Notes: generated from the letters alone by a model not told the origin. A DNA stretch of 64,000 nucleotides from Pseudomonadota bacterium (GCA_023399375.1 JAEWPX010000173.1:1-64000), one strand, 5' to 3'; counted from the stretch's first letter, positions 33,367-42,780 are shown. Program-made: numbers and translations.

Positions 33367-36300
33367 GTCGCGACGCCCTCCTCGGCCAGACCGGCCAGTG
33401 CGGCGGTCCAGACGCCCACAGCTTCGGCCAGGGGCAGTCCGGCGTCAAGGGGCAGGGCCAGCCGGTCCGGCGGCAGGAGCTTGACGCCCTGGGCCGCGCC
33501 GGCGGCGGCGAAGTCCACCAGACGCTGCGGCGCGACGGCCGCTTCCTCGGCCGCGATCGAAACCACGAGTTTCGTCGGCGCGATCTCGGCCTTGCGCGCG
33601 CCAAGGCGCGCCAGCATCTGCTTGAAGGCGAGCACGGCGCGGAAATTCTCCACTTCCACGGGCGGCGGGCCGAAACGGTCGCGCATCTCGGCCATGCGCT
33701 CGGCAAGCCCCGCTTCGCTCTTGGCCGTGGACAGCGCTTTGTAGAGCCGCAGCCGGTCCGAGGCCTCGGGCACGTAGCGCTCGGGAATGCGCGCCGCCAC
33801 GCCGAGCGTCAGCTCCGGCTCGGTGCGCTCCTTGACCGGCTCGCCCTTGAGTCGCCCCACTTCCTCGGCGAGCATTTCGAGGAACATGTCGAGGCCGATG
33901 CGCGCGATGTGCCCGGATTGGGCCTCGCCCAGGATGTTGCCGGCCCCGCGCAGGCGCAGGTCCTCCATGGCCACCTGGAACCCAGCCCCGAGATAGTCCA
34001 TGTCGAGGATCACGCGCAAGCGTTTGCGCGCCAGCTCCGGCACCCGCTCGAGGCTCGGCACCACGAAGTAGGCGTAGGCCTGGCGCGGCGAGCGCCCCAC
34101 GCGGCCGCGCAACTGGTAGAGCTGGCCCAGGCCGAACATGTGGGCGTTGTCCACGACCAGCGTGTTGGCGCGGGGGAAATCCAGGCCGGATTCGATGATG
34201 GAGGTGCATACCAGAATGTCCGTCTCGCCGTGCCAGAAGCCGTGCATGGCCTCCTCCAGAGCCGTCTCGGACATCTGGCCATGGGCCATGGCCACCTTGG
34301 CCCCGGGGGCGAGGGTCTTGACGTAGGCCGCCACGTCCTCGAGCCCCTGGACCCGGTTGTGGACCCAGAACACCTGTCCCTGGCGCTCGAGCTCCCGGCG
34401 CAGGACCTCGCGCAGGAAGGCGTCGTCGCGCTCCACGAGCGCCGTTTCCACGGTCTTGCGCTCGGCCGGCGGGGTCTCGATGACCGACAGGCCGCGCACG
34501 CCGGAAAGGGACAGCTGCAGGGTGCGCGGAATGGGCGTGGCCGTCAGCGTCAGGGCGTCGATGTTCTTCTTGAAGGCCTTGAGCCGCTCCTTGTGCTTGA
34601 CGCCGAAGCGCTGCTCCTCGTCGAGGATGAGCAGCCCGATGTTCGGGATGGTCACGTCGCTCGACAGAATGCGGTGGGTGCCGACAAGGATGTCCACTTC
34701 GCCCCGGGCCACGGCGTCAAGCACCACCTTGCGCCGCTTGGGCGAAACGAAGCGCGAGAGCATCTCCACGCGCACCGGGAAGCCTTCCAGGCGGGCGGCG
34801 AAATTCTGGTAGTGCTGCTCGGCGAGCACCGTGGTCGGGCAGAGCATGGCCACCTGCTTGCCGTCGAGCACGGCGCGAAACGCGGCGCGAAGCGCTACTT
34901 CGGTCTTGCCGAAGCCCACATCGCCGCAGACGAGCCGGTCCATGGGCTCCGGGCGCTCCATGTCGGCCAGGACCTCGGAAATGGCCTTTTCCTGGTCCGG
35001 GGTCTCCTCGAAGCCGAAGGTGGCCTCGAACTCCAGGTAGAGCTCGTTGGTCGGGCCGTAGGCGTAGCCCTTGGCCACCTGGCGGTAGGCATACATCTCG
35101 ACGAGATCCGCGGCAATGCGCTCGATGGCCTTTTTCGCCCGCTCGCGCACGGATTTCCAACGCGCACCGCCCAGGCGGTCGAGAGGCGGCGAGATGCCCT
35201 CGGGCCCTTTGTAGCGCTGCAGCAGTCCCAGGCGGTCGGCCGGCAGGTAGAGCTTGTCCTCGTCGGCGAAGACCAGCAGCAGATAGTCGCCGCCCGTGGC
35301 GTCCACGGTCATGCGCGTAAGTCCCTCGAACGCGGCCACGCCGTAGTCGCGGTGCACGACGAGATCCCCCGGGCGGATGTCGTCGAAAGAGGCCAGCCCC
35401 TTGAAATCCTTGTCGCGCTTGCGCCCGGCGTCGGCCCCGGAGGATTCGGGATGGAGGATGTCCTCGGCCAGGATGCGGGTGTCGCGCCAGGAGAGCTCCA
35501 TGCCGTGGCGCAGCCCCGACAGGAGCGCGAAAAGCCCGGTTTCGCCGGGGCTGTAGCTCGTGCGAAAGACCAGCCCCTCGGGCTCGATCATCTGAAGGAA
35601 TTTCTTGCGCGAGCGCTCGCCGTGGAAGGACAGGATGGTCTGGCCGTGACCGTTCCATTCCTTGAGCGCGGCTGTCAGCGTGGTCCAGGGGCGCTTGTCC
35701 GAGCCCGGCTTCCAGAACAGGTCGCCGAAGCGCTCCAAGGCTTTTTCCTGGAGGTCCGGGCCGTGGCGGCCGCGGCCCATGACCAGGTCTTCAAAAAGGA
35801 TGCGCCGGCCGGAGACCAGGGCCTTACGCGCCATGTTCTCGGGCCACAGCACCCGGGCGTTGGGCCAGGGGTAGCCCTGTTCCTTGGTCTGCGCTTCGAA
35901 GAAGCGCCGCCAGGCGTGTTCGGCCTCTTCCAGGCGCTCCTTGACGCGTACGGCGTCGCACACGATCCAGGCCGCGTCCTCGGGCAGCCAGTCGGAGAGT
36001 GCCGCGGCCTTTTCGTAGTAGAGTCCCGGCCACATGCAGCCGTCGCCCGCCTCCACCGCGGCTTCCAGGCGCGCCTTGGCCGCGCGGTGCAGTTCGCCCG
36101 TGCCGGCGATGGTGTCCCAGAGCTTCACCGCCTCTTCCTTGAAGGTTTCCGAAAGCACGGCCGGGGACGCGGGCACGAGCACGGCTTCGGTCAGCTCCGC
36201 CAGGGAGCGCTGGGAACCGGCGTCGAAACGCCGGGCGGCCTCCACTGTGTCGCCGAAGAATTCCAGGCGCAGCGGGTCGTCGTAGCCCGGGGGGAAAATG

Positions 36301-36818
36301 TCCAGGATGTCGCCGCGAAGGGAGAATTCCCCAGGCCCCGTGACCATGGGCGCGCGTTTGTAGCCCCAGAGCACGACCTGTTCGGCCACGAGGTCGCGCG
36401 GCAGCTCTTCGCCCACGGCCAGGGTCAGGACGTTGCCGTCGAGCGCTCTGCGCGCCGGCCATTTGGGCAGGAGGTTGTCCGCGGAAAAAAGGAATGCGCG
36501 CGGGCCCGTGCCCAGGGCGGCGTGGGCCAGGAAGGCCATGCGCCGCGCCCAGAACGCGCCGCTCGGCAGTCCCGGGGCGTAGGACGGCAGCGTCATGACC
36601 GTGTTGCCCCAGAGCGTGCCAGGCGCGGCCGGCGCGAGCAGTTCGAGCAGCGCGGCGATGCGCGTCAGTTCGTTGAGTCCCGGAGCGACCACAACCACGG
36701 ACTGTCGTCGGGCCAGGGCTTCGGCGGCCAGAAACGCCAGGGTTGCCGGTCCGCTTTTATAGACCGAGACGGAATCGGGATTGTCGAGCAGTGCGGCAAG
36801 GGGAGTGGTGCGGGACAA
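33363..36818 (-). CDS. mfd: Transcription-repair coupling factor Mfd
   Basis: An 1151-residue Mfd of normal size. It displaces stalled RNA polymerase and recruits UvrA. The UvrB-like N-terminal region, the RNA polymerase interaction domain around residue 500, and the RecG-like translocase with Walker A CGDVGFGKTE (about 633) and DEEQRFGVKHKE (about 733) are all present. The start is TTG at 36818 with GAGG six bases upstream. Its stop overlaps the foldase lipoprotein start, coupling a repair gene to an envelope gene. Confidence 0.96.
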   Translation of the reverse strand: MSRTTPLAALLDNPDSVSVYKSGPATLAFLAAEALARRQSVVVVAPGLNELTRIAALLELLAPAAPGTLWGNTVMTLPSYAPGLPSGAFWARRMAFLAHAALGTGPRAFLFSADNLLPKWPARRALDGNVLTLAVGEELPRDLVAEQVVLWGYKRAPMVTGPGEFSLRGDILDIFPPGYDDPLRLEFFGDTVEAARRFDAGSQRSLAELTEAVLVPASPAVLSETFKEEAVKLWDTIAGTGELHRAAKARLEAAVEAGDGCMWPGLYYEKAAALSDWLPEDAAWIVCDAVRVKERLEEAEHAWRRFFEAQTKEQGYPWPNARVLWPENMARKALVSGRRILFEDLVMGRGRHGPDLQEKALERFGDLFWKPGSDKRPWTTLTAALKEWNGHGQTILSFHGERSRKKFLQMIEPEGLVFRTSYSPGETGLFALLSGLRHGMELSWRDTRILAEDILHPESSGADAGRKRDKDFKGLASFDDIRPGDLVVHRDYGVAAFEGLTRMTVDATGGDYLLLVFADEDKLYLPADRLGLLQRYKGPEGISPPLDRLGGARWKSVRERAKKAIERIAADLVEMYAYRQVAKGYAYGPTNELYLEFEATFGFEETPDQEKAISEVLADMERPEPMDRLVCGDVGFGKTEVALRAAFRAVLDGKQVAMLCPTTVLAEQHYQNFAARLEGFPVRVEMLSRFVSPKRRKVVLDAVARGEVDILVGTHRILSSDVTIPNIGLLILDEEQRFGVKHKERLKAFKKNIDALTLTATPIPRTLQLSLSGVRGLSVIETPPAERKTVETALVERDDAFLREVLRRELERQGQVFWVHNRVQGLEDVAAYVKTLAPGAKVAMAHGQMSETALEEAMHGFWHGETDILVCTSIIESGLDFPRANTLVVDNAHMFGLGQLYQLRGRVGRSPRQAYAYFVVPSLERVPELARKRLRVILDMDYLGAGFQVAMEDLRLRGAGNILGEAQSGHIARIGLDMFLEMLAEEVGRLKGEPVKERTEPELTLGVAARIPERYVPEASDRLRLYKALSTAKSEAGLAERMAEMRDRFGPPPVEVENFRAVLAFKQMLARLGARKAEIAPTKLVVSIAAEEAAVAPQRLVDFAAAGAAQGVKLLPPDRLALPLDAGLPLAEAVGVWTAALAGLAEEGVAT

Positions 36819-36843
36819 GACAGGCCTCGTAAAAATACCGGAT

Positions 36844-36871
36844 GGCCGCCGCCACGGGTGTGGCGGCGGCC
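36844..36871 (-). terminator. Strong hairpin after cheW
   Basis: GGCCGCCGCCAC and GTGGCGGCGGCC form a perfect 12-pair stem around a 4-base loop, between cheW and mfd. On the minus strand a short U-run follows eight bases later, so it could end cheW transcripts, though it is not a textbook terminator. Confidence 0.5.
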
Positions 36872-36999
36872 GTACGAACGATGGGAAAGACGATGCGTCT
36901 ACGCCTCACGCGGCGCAGGCAAATACCGGACGTCGCAGGAAATCGCAAAGCCGCCTTCGCGCAAGCCCCCTGCCGCGGTCCGCCTGGTGCGGCGCCGCG

Positions 37000-37476
37000 C
37001 TAGAAGGAACCGAGCATGTCGCGTTCCTCGCCGGACAGGAGCTTGTTGAGATCGAGCAGGATGAGCAGCCGATCCTCAAGCTTGCCGACGCCGCTGATGT
37101 ATTCCGACTCCAGGCCGGAAACGACGGGTGGCGGCGGCTCCACCGTGCTGGCGGGTATGCGCAGCACCTCCGAGACGGAATCGACCACGAATCCGACGAT
37201 CATGTTGTTGATCTCGATGACGATGATCCGGGTGTGCTTGTCGTGGTCCCGGGTGGACAGGCCGAAGCGCCGACGCAGGTCGATGATGGGAATGACCTTG
37301 CCCCGCAGGTTGATGACGCCCTCGACGAATTCAGGGGCGCGCGGGACCTTGGTGATATCCATCATGCGGATAATCTCCTGCACGCTCAGGATATCGACGC
37401 CGAATTCCTCCTCGCCAATGCTGAACGTGACGAGCTGGAGCAGTTCGGCGTCCTGTTTTTTGAGGGTTTCCTCCAT
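37000..37476 (-). CDS. cheW: Chemotaxis adaptor CheW
   Basis: A 158-residue CheW, the scaffold that links chemoreceptors to the kinase CheA. LQLVTFSIGEEEFGVDIL, then RAPEFVEGVINLRGKVIPI and the late SGVGKLEDRLLILLDL strands fit the two-lobed beta fold. The ATG at 37476 was chosen on homology, with GGGAG upstream. No other chemotaxis gene is adjacent, as is common for extra cheW copies in Desulfovibrio. A strong hairpin follows the gene. Confidence 0.95.
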   Translation of the reverse strand: MEETLKKQDAELLQLVTFSIGEEEFGVDILSVQEIIRMMDITKVPRAPEFVEGVINLRGKVIPIIDLRRRFGLSTRDHDKHTRIIVIEINNMIVGFVVDSVSEVLRIPASTVEPPPPVVSGLESEYISGVGKLEDRLLILLDLNKLLSGEERDMLGSF

Positions 37477-37593
37477 GCGGCAAGCTCCCGTTTTGGTTGT
37501 GACCCCAGCGCCCACGGCGCATGCGGCCCTATGCAGTACAACCTATCCAAATACGCCCGGTTTGGGCAAGCCCATCAGTTGGAGAAATCGCGG

Positions 37594-38079
37594 CTATTCG
37601 CCGGAGGATTCGGCCTTGCGCTGCTCGGGCGTCATGCTCCAGAACGGGAAGCCATCCTTGGTGCGCCGCACCTTGAGCTGGACGTCCTCGTCCTTTTTGA
37701 CCTTCACGGCGATGAGGATGTCCTGACCGTCCACTTCGGCCCAGGCGCCGACCACCTTGACCTGATCGCCCTCCTTGAGACCGATGGCGCCGAGGTCCAC
37801 GAAATCCTTGGGCCCCAGGTGGACGATTTCCAGGGTCTTGTCCTTTTTGTCCTCGATCTGCAGGGCGATGCCCGGGGCCATGCCGTCCAATGGCTTGATC
37901 TCCATGATCTTGGCGACCCGGCCCTTGAAGGCGTCGGCTTCCTTGGGGTCGAAGAGCTTGTCGTACTCGCCGCCCCTCTCCCATCCCTTGATGTCCGGGT
38001 TGGCCTTGGAGCCGGCAAACGCCGGCATGGCCGCCGCGACCAGAATCGCCGCCAACAGCGAGACAAGCAATGCGCGCAT
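37594..38079 (-). CDS. Secreted small protein, OB-like, unknown function
   Basis: A 161-residue protein with a signal peptide (RALLVSLLAAILVAAAMPAFA). The mature part alternates strands and charged loops (FKGRVAKIMEIKPL, KTLEIVHLGPKDFVDLG, GDQVKVVGAWAEVDGQDILIA), which suggests an OB-like beta barrel; no family is recognised. The ATG at 38079 was chosen because AAGGAG is six bases upstream, whereas it would abut the ATG two codons earlier. It lies between cheW and the aminopeptidase on the same strand. Confidence 0.7.
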   Translation of the reverse strand: MRALLVSLLAAILVAAAMPAFAGSKANPDIKGWERGGEYDKLFDPKEADAFKGRVAKIMEIKPLDGMAPGIALQIEDKKDKTLEIVHLGPKDFVDLGAIGLKEGDQVKVVGAWAEVDGQDILIAVKVKKDEDVQLKVRRTKDGFPFWSMTPEQRKAESSGE

Positions 38080-38158
38080 GGGCATCTCCTTGGAACTGTT
38101 CCGTATCCGAATCAAGTGCGTTTCGGCATCGCCGCGATACGGCTCCTTGTCTTCGGCG

Positions 38159-39358
38159 TCAATAGAGGAAGCAGCCGTTTTCGTAAATCGTGGTCTCGCG
38201 GCCGTCGGTCAAACGGGCGCGCACCCGCTTGGGTTCGGTGTTGACCAGATCCCAGTGCAGGGCCGAATCGTTGAATCCCAGGGCGTCCTTGCGCTCGGCG
38301 TCGAGGCTCGCCGGGTCGCCGTCGAACGTGTCGGAGTAGGAGCTTCCCACGGCCACATGACAGTTTCCGTGCGATCCGCCGAAGTTCTCGTCGTAGAGCG
38401 TGTTGGCCATGAAGCGGCCGATTTTGGAAAAGCGCTTGTCCGTGAGCGAGAATTCGCCGAGCCGCGATGCGCCGGGGTCCATCGCCAACTGCTTGCGCAC
38501 GAACTCCTCGCCCTGCTCCGCGGCGATGTCCGTGACCACGCCGTCCTTGAAGGTCAGACGCACGCCCTTGACGTAGTTGCCGCTGCGGTAGGAAGGCTGG
38601 TCGGCGAAGTAGCGGCCCGTAGTGCCGCGCCAGTCCGGGGAGGTAAATATCTCGAAGCTCGGGATGTTGTGGCCGGAAAGGCCGAGCCAGCGGCGGTGCG
38701 CGCCGGGCGTGACCACGAGGTCCACGTTGTCGGATTCGACGTGCAGCGACCGGGCCTTGATGCTGCCGAGCCAGGCCTTGATCTCGCGGGCGTTCTCGTA
38801 GAGTCCGCGCCACACGGCCACGGGCTCGGGATCCTTGAGGAAGCAGGCGGCCGTCACCTGGGCGGCATATTCCCTTGCCGTCATGCCGGCCTTTTCGGCG
38901 AGCTCCCGGGTGGGGTACAGGCACAGCGTCCAGCCGAACTCGCCCTTTTCTTCCCGGCGCACCAGGATGTCGCGCAGGGGCTTTCTGGCCACGGCCGCGG
39001 CGGCGATGCGCTTGGGATCGATGCCGCTTAAGTGGGTCAGGCTTTCCGGGGCGAGCAGGTGCATGGCGCCGTGGACGTTTTCGTGGAGCACGGCCTGCCC
39101 CGGCGTCTGGAACACGAGCTGGGCCTCGTCGGCCGTGCCGTAGAAGGCGGTTTCCATGCGCGGGGTGAGCGTCAGGCGCGGCACGGGATTGAGTCCGCGC
39201 CCTAGGAGTTTGGCGTAGACGGCTTCGGCCAGGCGCAGGGCGGGCAGTTCGAACTGGACGAGCACCACGTCGCCGGGCTTGTAGGGCTCGACACGCGACG
39301 TGGTCAGGCCCCAGAGCAGGACATCGGCGTATTTGTCGAGTTGGGCGCGCGTAAGCAA
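38159..39358 (-). CDS. M29-family aminopeptidase
   Basis: A 399-residue metalloaminopeptidase of family M29 (AmpS, aminopeptidase T type), which trims N-terminal residues with a two-metal centre. The C-terminal block with GEFSLTDKRFSKIGR, FMANTLYDENFGGSHGNCH and NDSALHWDLV contains the metal-binding Glu, His and Asp residues of the family. The TTG at 39358 was chosen: AAGGAAAA lies upstream and an ATG would need an implausible extension. It is divergent from infA. Confidence 0.9.
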   Translation of the reverse strand: MLTRAQLDKYADVLLWGLTTSRVEPYKPGDVVLVQFELPALRLAEAVYAKLLGRGLNPVPRLTLTPRMETAFYGTADEAQLVFQTPGQAVLHENVHGAMHLLAPESLTHLSGIDPKRIAAAAVARKPLRDILVRREEKGEFGWTLCLYPTRELAEKAGMTAREYAAQVTAACFLKDPEPVAVWRGLYENAREIKAWLGSIKARSLHVESDNVDLVVTPGAHRRWLGLSGHNIPSFEIFTSPDWRGTTGRYFADQPSYRSGNYVKGVRLTFKDGVVTDIAAEQGEEFVRKQLAMDPGASRLGEFSLTDKRFSKIGRFMANTLYDENFGGSHGNCHVAVGSSYSDTFDGDPASLDAERKDALGFNDSALHWDLVNTEPKRVRARLTDGRETTIYENGCFLY

Positions 39359-39424
39359 GGTATTTTCCTTTTTCCCGGGACCATAGCCCGAAAGTCCCGC
39401 AGGCGGCAAGGACCGCGGGCGCGC

Positions 39425-39460
39425 GGCGCGGACCGCGCCGCCCGTGGACGGCGGGCGGCG
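39425..39460. repeat. Nested GC palindromes upstream of infA
   Basis: Two overlapping inverted repeats: GGCGCGG and CCGCGCC around one A (39425-39439), and CGCCGCCCG and CGGGCGGCG around seven bases (39436-39460). They share bases, so only one hairpin can form at a time. They sit in the intergenic region between the divergent aminopeptidase and infA genes. Confidence 0.4.
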
Positions 39461-39566
39461 TGGGCCCGCCCCTTGCCATGCGTGAAAAAAACGGCTATCC
39501 AGCTACGTTCACGAGAAATGATTGCGCGGCCGGGATTTTTTCCGTGCCGTCAGGAGGATATCGTTT

Positions 39567-39785
39567 ATGGCCAAAGAAGGCGCCATCGAGGTCGACGGCA
39601 AGGTGCAGGAAGCCCTGCCCAACGCCATGTTCCGCGTCGAGCTGGAAAACGGGCACGAAGTGCTGGCCCATATTTCCGGCAAAATGCGCAAGTTTTACAT
39701 CCGTATACTGCCCGGCGACCGCGTCAAGGTCGAACTCTCTCCCTACGATCTGACCCGCGGCCGCATCACCTACCGCCTGAAGTAG
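39567..39785 (+). CDS. infA: Translation initiation factor IF-1
   Basis: A 72-residue OB-fold protein essentially identical in layout to bacterial IF-1 (AKEGAIEVDGKVQEALPNAMF, then HISGKMRKFYIRILPGDRV). It occupies the A site of the 30S subunit during initiation. The ATG at 39567 has AGGAGG upstream; the longer frame is an extension without support. A GC hairpin begins at its last base. Confidence 0.97.
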   Translation: MAKEGAIEVDGKVQEALPNAMFRVELENGHEVLAHISGKMRKFYIRILPGDRVKVELSPYDLTRGRITYRLK

Positions 39786-39816
39786 CGCCGCCCGGCCCCT
39801 TCGCGACGGGCGGCGC
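39785..39816. repeat. Hairpin at infA 3' end
   Basis: GCGCCGCCCG and CGGGCGGCGC form a perfect 10-pair stem around 12 bases, starting on the last base of the infA stop codon, between convergent genes. No U-run follows. Confidence 0.4.
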
Positions 39817-39848
39817 GGCCGGTTTCCCCGACCGCGCCGGTTCCCGGC

Positions 39849-41456
39849 TCACATTTCCGAGAGCAGCTTGAGCAGTTCCCCGTCCACGGCAGCCAGTCGC
39901 TGACGCCATTCCGCTTGGTCTTCGGGCGTACGTGCGGCCAGATCGGCCTTTTTGGCCTGCATGCGCGCGACGCGGCCGGCGAGTTCGTCGAGCAGGACGT
40001 CCCAGTCGATGCGCGGCCGGGCCTTGGCCTCGTCCACGGCCACCGTGGGCTCGACCCCGGGTTCGAGGGTGTATTCCTCGAGGTACTGGGGGATGCGCAC
40101 CTTGAGCCCGAAGCGGTCCTTGATGAGCCCGGAAAGGATCGTCAGGGCCTTTTGTTCGCCGTGCACGAGGAACACCTGCGGATGGTTGACCTTGAAATGG
40201 GTGAGCCATGCAAGGATCTGGCTCTGGCCGGCGTGAGAAGAAAAGCCGCCGATGGTGAACACCCGTGCCGCCACGTCGATGTCCTCGCCGAGCAGGCGGA
40301 TGGATTTGGCCCCGTCCACGATCTTGCGCCCGGGCGTGCCCATGGCCTGGAAGCCCACGAAGACCACGCAGGCCTCGGGCCGCCAGAGATTGTGGCGCAG
40401 GTGGTGCTTGACGCGCCCGGCGTTGCACATGCCGCTGGCCGCGATCACGATGGCCGGGCCATTTAAGGTGTTGATCTCCCGGGACTGTTCCGTGGATTCG
40501 GTGAAGCGCAGGTTCGGCAGGGACAGCGGGTTTTCACCCCGGTCGAAGTAGGCCCGGGTTTCGACGTCCATGTATTCGGGATGGCGGCGGAAGATCTCGG
40601 TCGCCTTGATGGCCAGGGGGCTGTCCACGAAGACCGGCATGTCGGCCGGAATCTTGCCGTCCTTGAGCAGCATGTGCAGGCAGAAGAGCACTTCCTGGGT
40701 GCGCTCCACGGCAAAGGCCGGGATGATGACCTTGCCCCCGCCCTTATAGGCGTAGGCGATGGCCTGGGCCAGTTCGTCGCGGCTTTGTTCCGTGTCCTTG
40801 TGGTCCCGGTCGCCGTAGGTGCCTTCCAGGAAGAGGTAGTCCGCGTCCACGGGCTTGTCCGGGTCGTTGACGAGCAGCTGGTCCGGGCGTCCGAGGTCGC
40901 CGGAAAAGAGCATGCGCGTGCGCCGGCCGTTCTGCTCGACGGAAAGCTCGATGAAGGCCGAGCCCAGAATGTGTCCGGCGTCGTGGTAGATGGCCGTCAC
41001 GCCCGGGGTGGGCGAAAAGGGCTCGCCGTAGGGCACGGGCACCAGGCGCTTGACGGCTGCGGCGGCGTCGGCCTGGGTATAGAGCGCCTCGACCGGCCGG
41101 CCGCCGCGGCGCTTGTTCTTGCGGCTGGCCCACTCGGCCTCCATTTCCTGGATGTGGGCGCTGTCCTCGAGCATGATGCCGAGCAGGTCGCGCGTGGGCG
41201 GCGTGCAGTAGATCTTGCCGGCGAACCCTGTCCGGACCATACGCGGCAGAAGCCCGGAATGGTCGATATGGGCGTGGGTGAGCAGGAAGAAGTCCATGTG
41301 CCGGGGGTCGTAGACCGAAGCGTCCAGGTTGCGACGCTCGATGGGCTCGCTGCCCTGGTGCATGCCGCAGTCCACGGCGAAGCGCGCGGTATCCGTCGTG
41401 ACGACATGGCAGGAGCCGGTGACCGTGCCGGCGGCGCCCAGGAATTTGACCTTCAT
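39849..41456 (-). CDS. Beta-CASP metallo-beta-lactamase nuclease
   Basis: A 535-residue metallo-beta-lactamase with beta-CASP domain, the CPSF73/RNase J-like fold that cuts or trims RNA. The HAHIDHSG metal motif (61-68), FSGDLGR, the beta-CASP segment with PAFAVERTQE and MPVFVDSPLA, and the last-domain GGFSSHAGQ and VHGE are clear. It is closer to the bacterial CPSF-like group than to RNase J. The ATG at 41456 has GGAGGA upstream. It is divergent from the LOG gene and convergent on infA. Confidence 0.9.
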   Translation of the reverse strand: MKVKFLGAAGTVTGSCHVVTTDTARFAVDCGMHQGSEPIERRNLDASVYDPRHMDFFLLTHAHIDHSGLLPRMVRTGFAGKIYCTPPTRDLLGIMLEDSAHIQEMEAEWASRKNKRRGGRPVEALYTQADAAAAVKRLVPVPYGEPFSPTPGVTAIYHDAGHILGSAFIELSVEQNGRRTRMLFSGDLGRPDQLLVNDPDKPVDADYLFLEGTYGDRDHKDTEQSRDELAQAIAYAYKGGGKVIIPAFAVERTQEVLFCLHMLLKDGKIPADMPVFVDSPLAIKATEIFRRHPEYMDVETRAYFDRGENPLSLPNLRFTESTEQSREINTLNGPAIVIAASGMCNAGRVKHHLRHNLWRPEACVVFVGFQAMGTPGRKIVDGAKSIRLLGEDIDVAARVFTIGGFSSHAGQSQILAWLTHFKVNHPQVFLVHGEQKALTILSGLIKDRFGLKVRIPQYLEEYTLEPGVEPTVAVDEAKARPRIDWDVLLDELAGRVARMQAKKADLAARTPEDQAEWRQRLAAVDGELLKLLSEM

Positions 41457-41616
41457 GAGTCCTCCGCGAAAAGGCCGCAGGGCGGCCGGGGCTTGATTAT
41501 CCTCGCCCGAGGGAGCACGATGCACCAACAATCGGGCGGTTGGTCGAGGCCGCCGTGTACTGTGTTTGGCCGCGCCTGAAAAGGCCCGGCAGCGACAAAC
41601 CGCACAAGGAGTTCCG

Positions 41617-42273
41617 TTGAGCAGTTCGCGCCAATACCTGATCGACGACCTTTCCGTTTCCGAGTCCTGGCGGCTTTTCCGCATCATGGCCGAAATCGTG
41701 GACGGCTTCGAAGTGCTGGGGGAGATCAAGCCCGCGGTGTCCATTTTCGGCTCGGCCCGTGTCGCGCCGGGGGATCCGCTCTACGCCGAGACGGCCCGGC
41801 TGGCCGGGCTGTTGTGCAAGGCCGGCTTTTCGGTCATCACCGGCGGCGGCCCGGGGCTCATGGAGGCGGCCAACAAAGGCGCAAACGAATGCGGCGGCGA
41901 ATCCATCGGCCTGCACATCCACCTGCCGCTCGAGCAGAAGCCCAACCCCTACCTGACCATCCGCAGCGACTACCGCTATTTCTTCATCCGCAAGCTCATG
42001 TTCGTCAAATACGCCACGGCCTACATCGCCATGCCCGGCGGCTTCGGCACCCTGGACGAACTGTCCGAAGCGTTGGTCCTCATCCAGACGCGGCGCATCA
42101 AGCCCTTCCCCATCATTTTCCTGGGCAAGGCGTTCTGGGGCGGCCTCGTGGACTGGTTTCGCGAATCCCTGCTGGCGCGGGGCTTTCTCTCCGCGGAAGA
42201 CCTGGAGCTCTTCACAGTCATGGACACGCCCGAAGAAGCCGTGGCCTTCATTCGTCGCCATGTGATCGTCTAG
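41617..42273 (+). CDS. LOG family Rossmann-fold protein
   Basis: A 218-residue LOG-family protein (TIGR00730-like, often misnamed lysine decarboxylase). The GGGPGLMEAANKGA segment (76-89) and PGGFGTLDE (140-148) define the nucleotide-binding and catalytic loop. LOG proteins cleave ribose phosphate from purine nucleotides. The start is TTG at 41617 with AAGGAG upstream. The GNAT gene begins 15 bases after its stop. Confidence 0.9.
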   Translation: MSSSRQYLIDDLSVSESWRLFRIMAEIVDGFEVLGEIKPAVSIFGSARVAPGDPLYAETARLAGLLCKAGFSVITGGGPGLMEAANKGANECGGESIGLHIHLPLEQKPNPYLTIRSDYRYFFIRKLMFVKYATAYIAMPGGFGTLDELSEALVLIQTRRIKPFPIIFLGKAFWGGLVDWFRESLLARGFLSAEDLELFTVMDTPEEAVAFIRRHVIV

Positions 42274-42288
42274 CGCAGGAGGCCAGCC

Positions 42289-42780
42289 GTGACGCAACAC
42301 GTTTCTTCCGCCATCCTGCGCTTGGGCACGGGCATCGCCCCGGCCACGGACATGGCCGTCGTGCGCCTGCTGTTCCAGGAATATGCGAACGGATTGGGGT
42401 TCGACCTGTGCTTCCAGCATTTCGACGAGGAACTGGCCGGGCTGCCGGGCTGCTACGCCGAGCCTGCCGGCGGCGTCTGGCTGGCCTGGATGGAAGGCAT
42501 GCCCGCCGGGTGCGTGGCCTTGCGGCCCCTTGGGGACGATATGGCGGAAATGAAACGGCTCTACGTGCGCCCGGCCTACGCCGGCCAGGGCCTTGGCAGG
42601 CAGCTCGCCGAGGCGGCCGTGGCCGGAGCCCGGGAGCGCGGCTATGCGGCCATTCGCCTGGACACGCTCAAATCCATGACGGCGGCCAACGCGCTCTACG
42701 GCAAGCTCGGTTTTCAAAAAATCGCGGCTTACTGCGAAAACCCCCTGCCCGGGGCGCTCTTTTACGAACTGCGACTCTAG
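42289..42780 (+). CDS. GNAT family acetyltransferase
   Basis: A 163-residue GNAT enzyme. The CoA-binding motif A is MAEMKRLYVRPAYAGQGLG (about 84-102), followed by motif B ALYGKLGFQ. It acetylates an unknown small molecule or protein. It starts at GTG with AGGAGG upstream, directly after the LOG gene, and converges on the DUF488 gene. Confidence 0.88.
   Translation: MTQHVSSAILRLGTGIAPATDMAVVRLLFQEYANGLGFDLCFQHFDEELAGLPGCYAEPAGGVWLAWMEGMPAGCVALRPLGDDMAEMKRLYVRPAYAGQGLGRQLAEAAVAGARERGYAAIRLDTLKSMTAANALYGKLGFQKIAAYCENPLPGALFYELRL

Noticed and set aside
33093..37049. Very long plus-strand open frame (over 1300 codons) opposite mfd
   Set aside because: It is the antisense shadow of a GC-rich gene; the composition is His/Arg/Gly-rich with no family pattern, while mfd is complete on the other strand.
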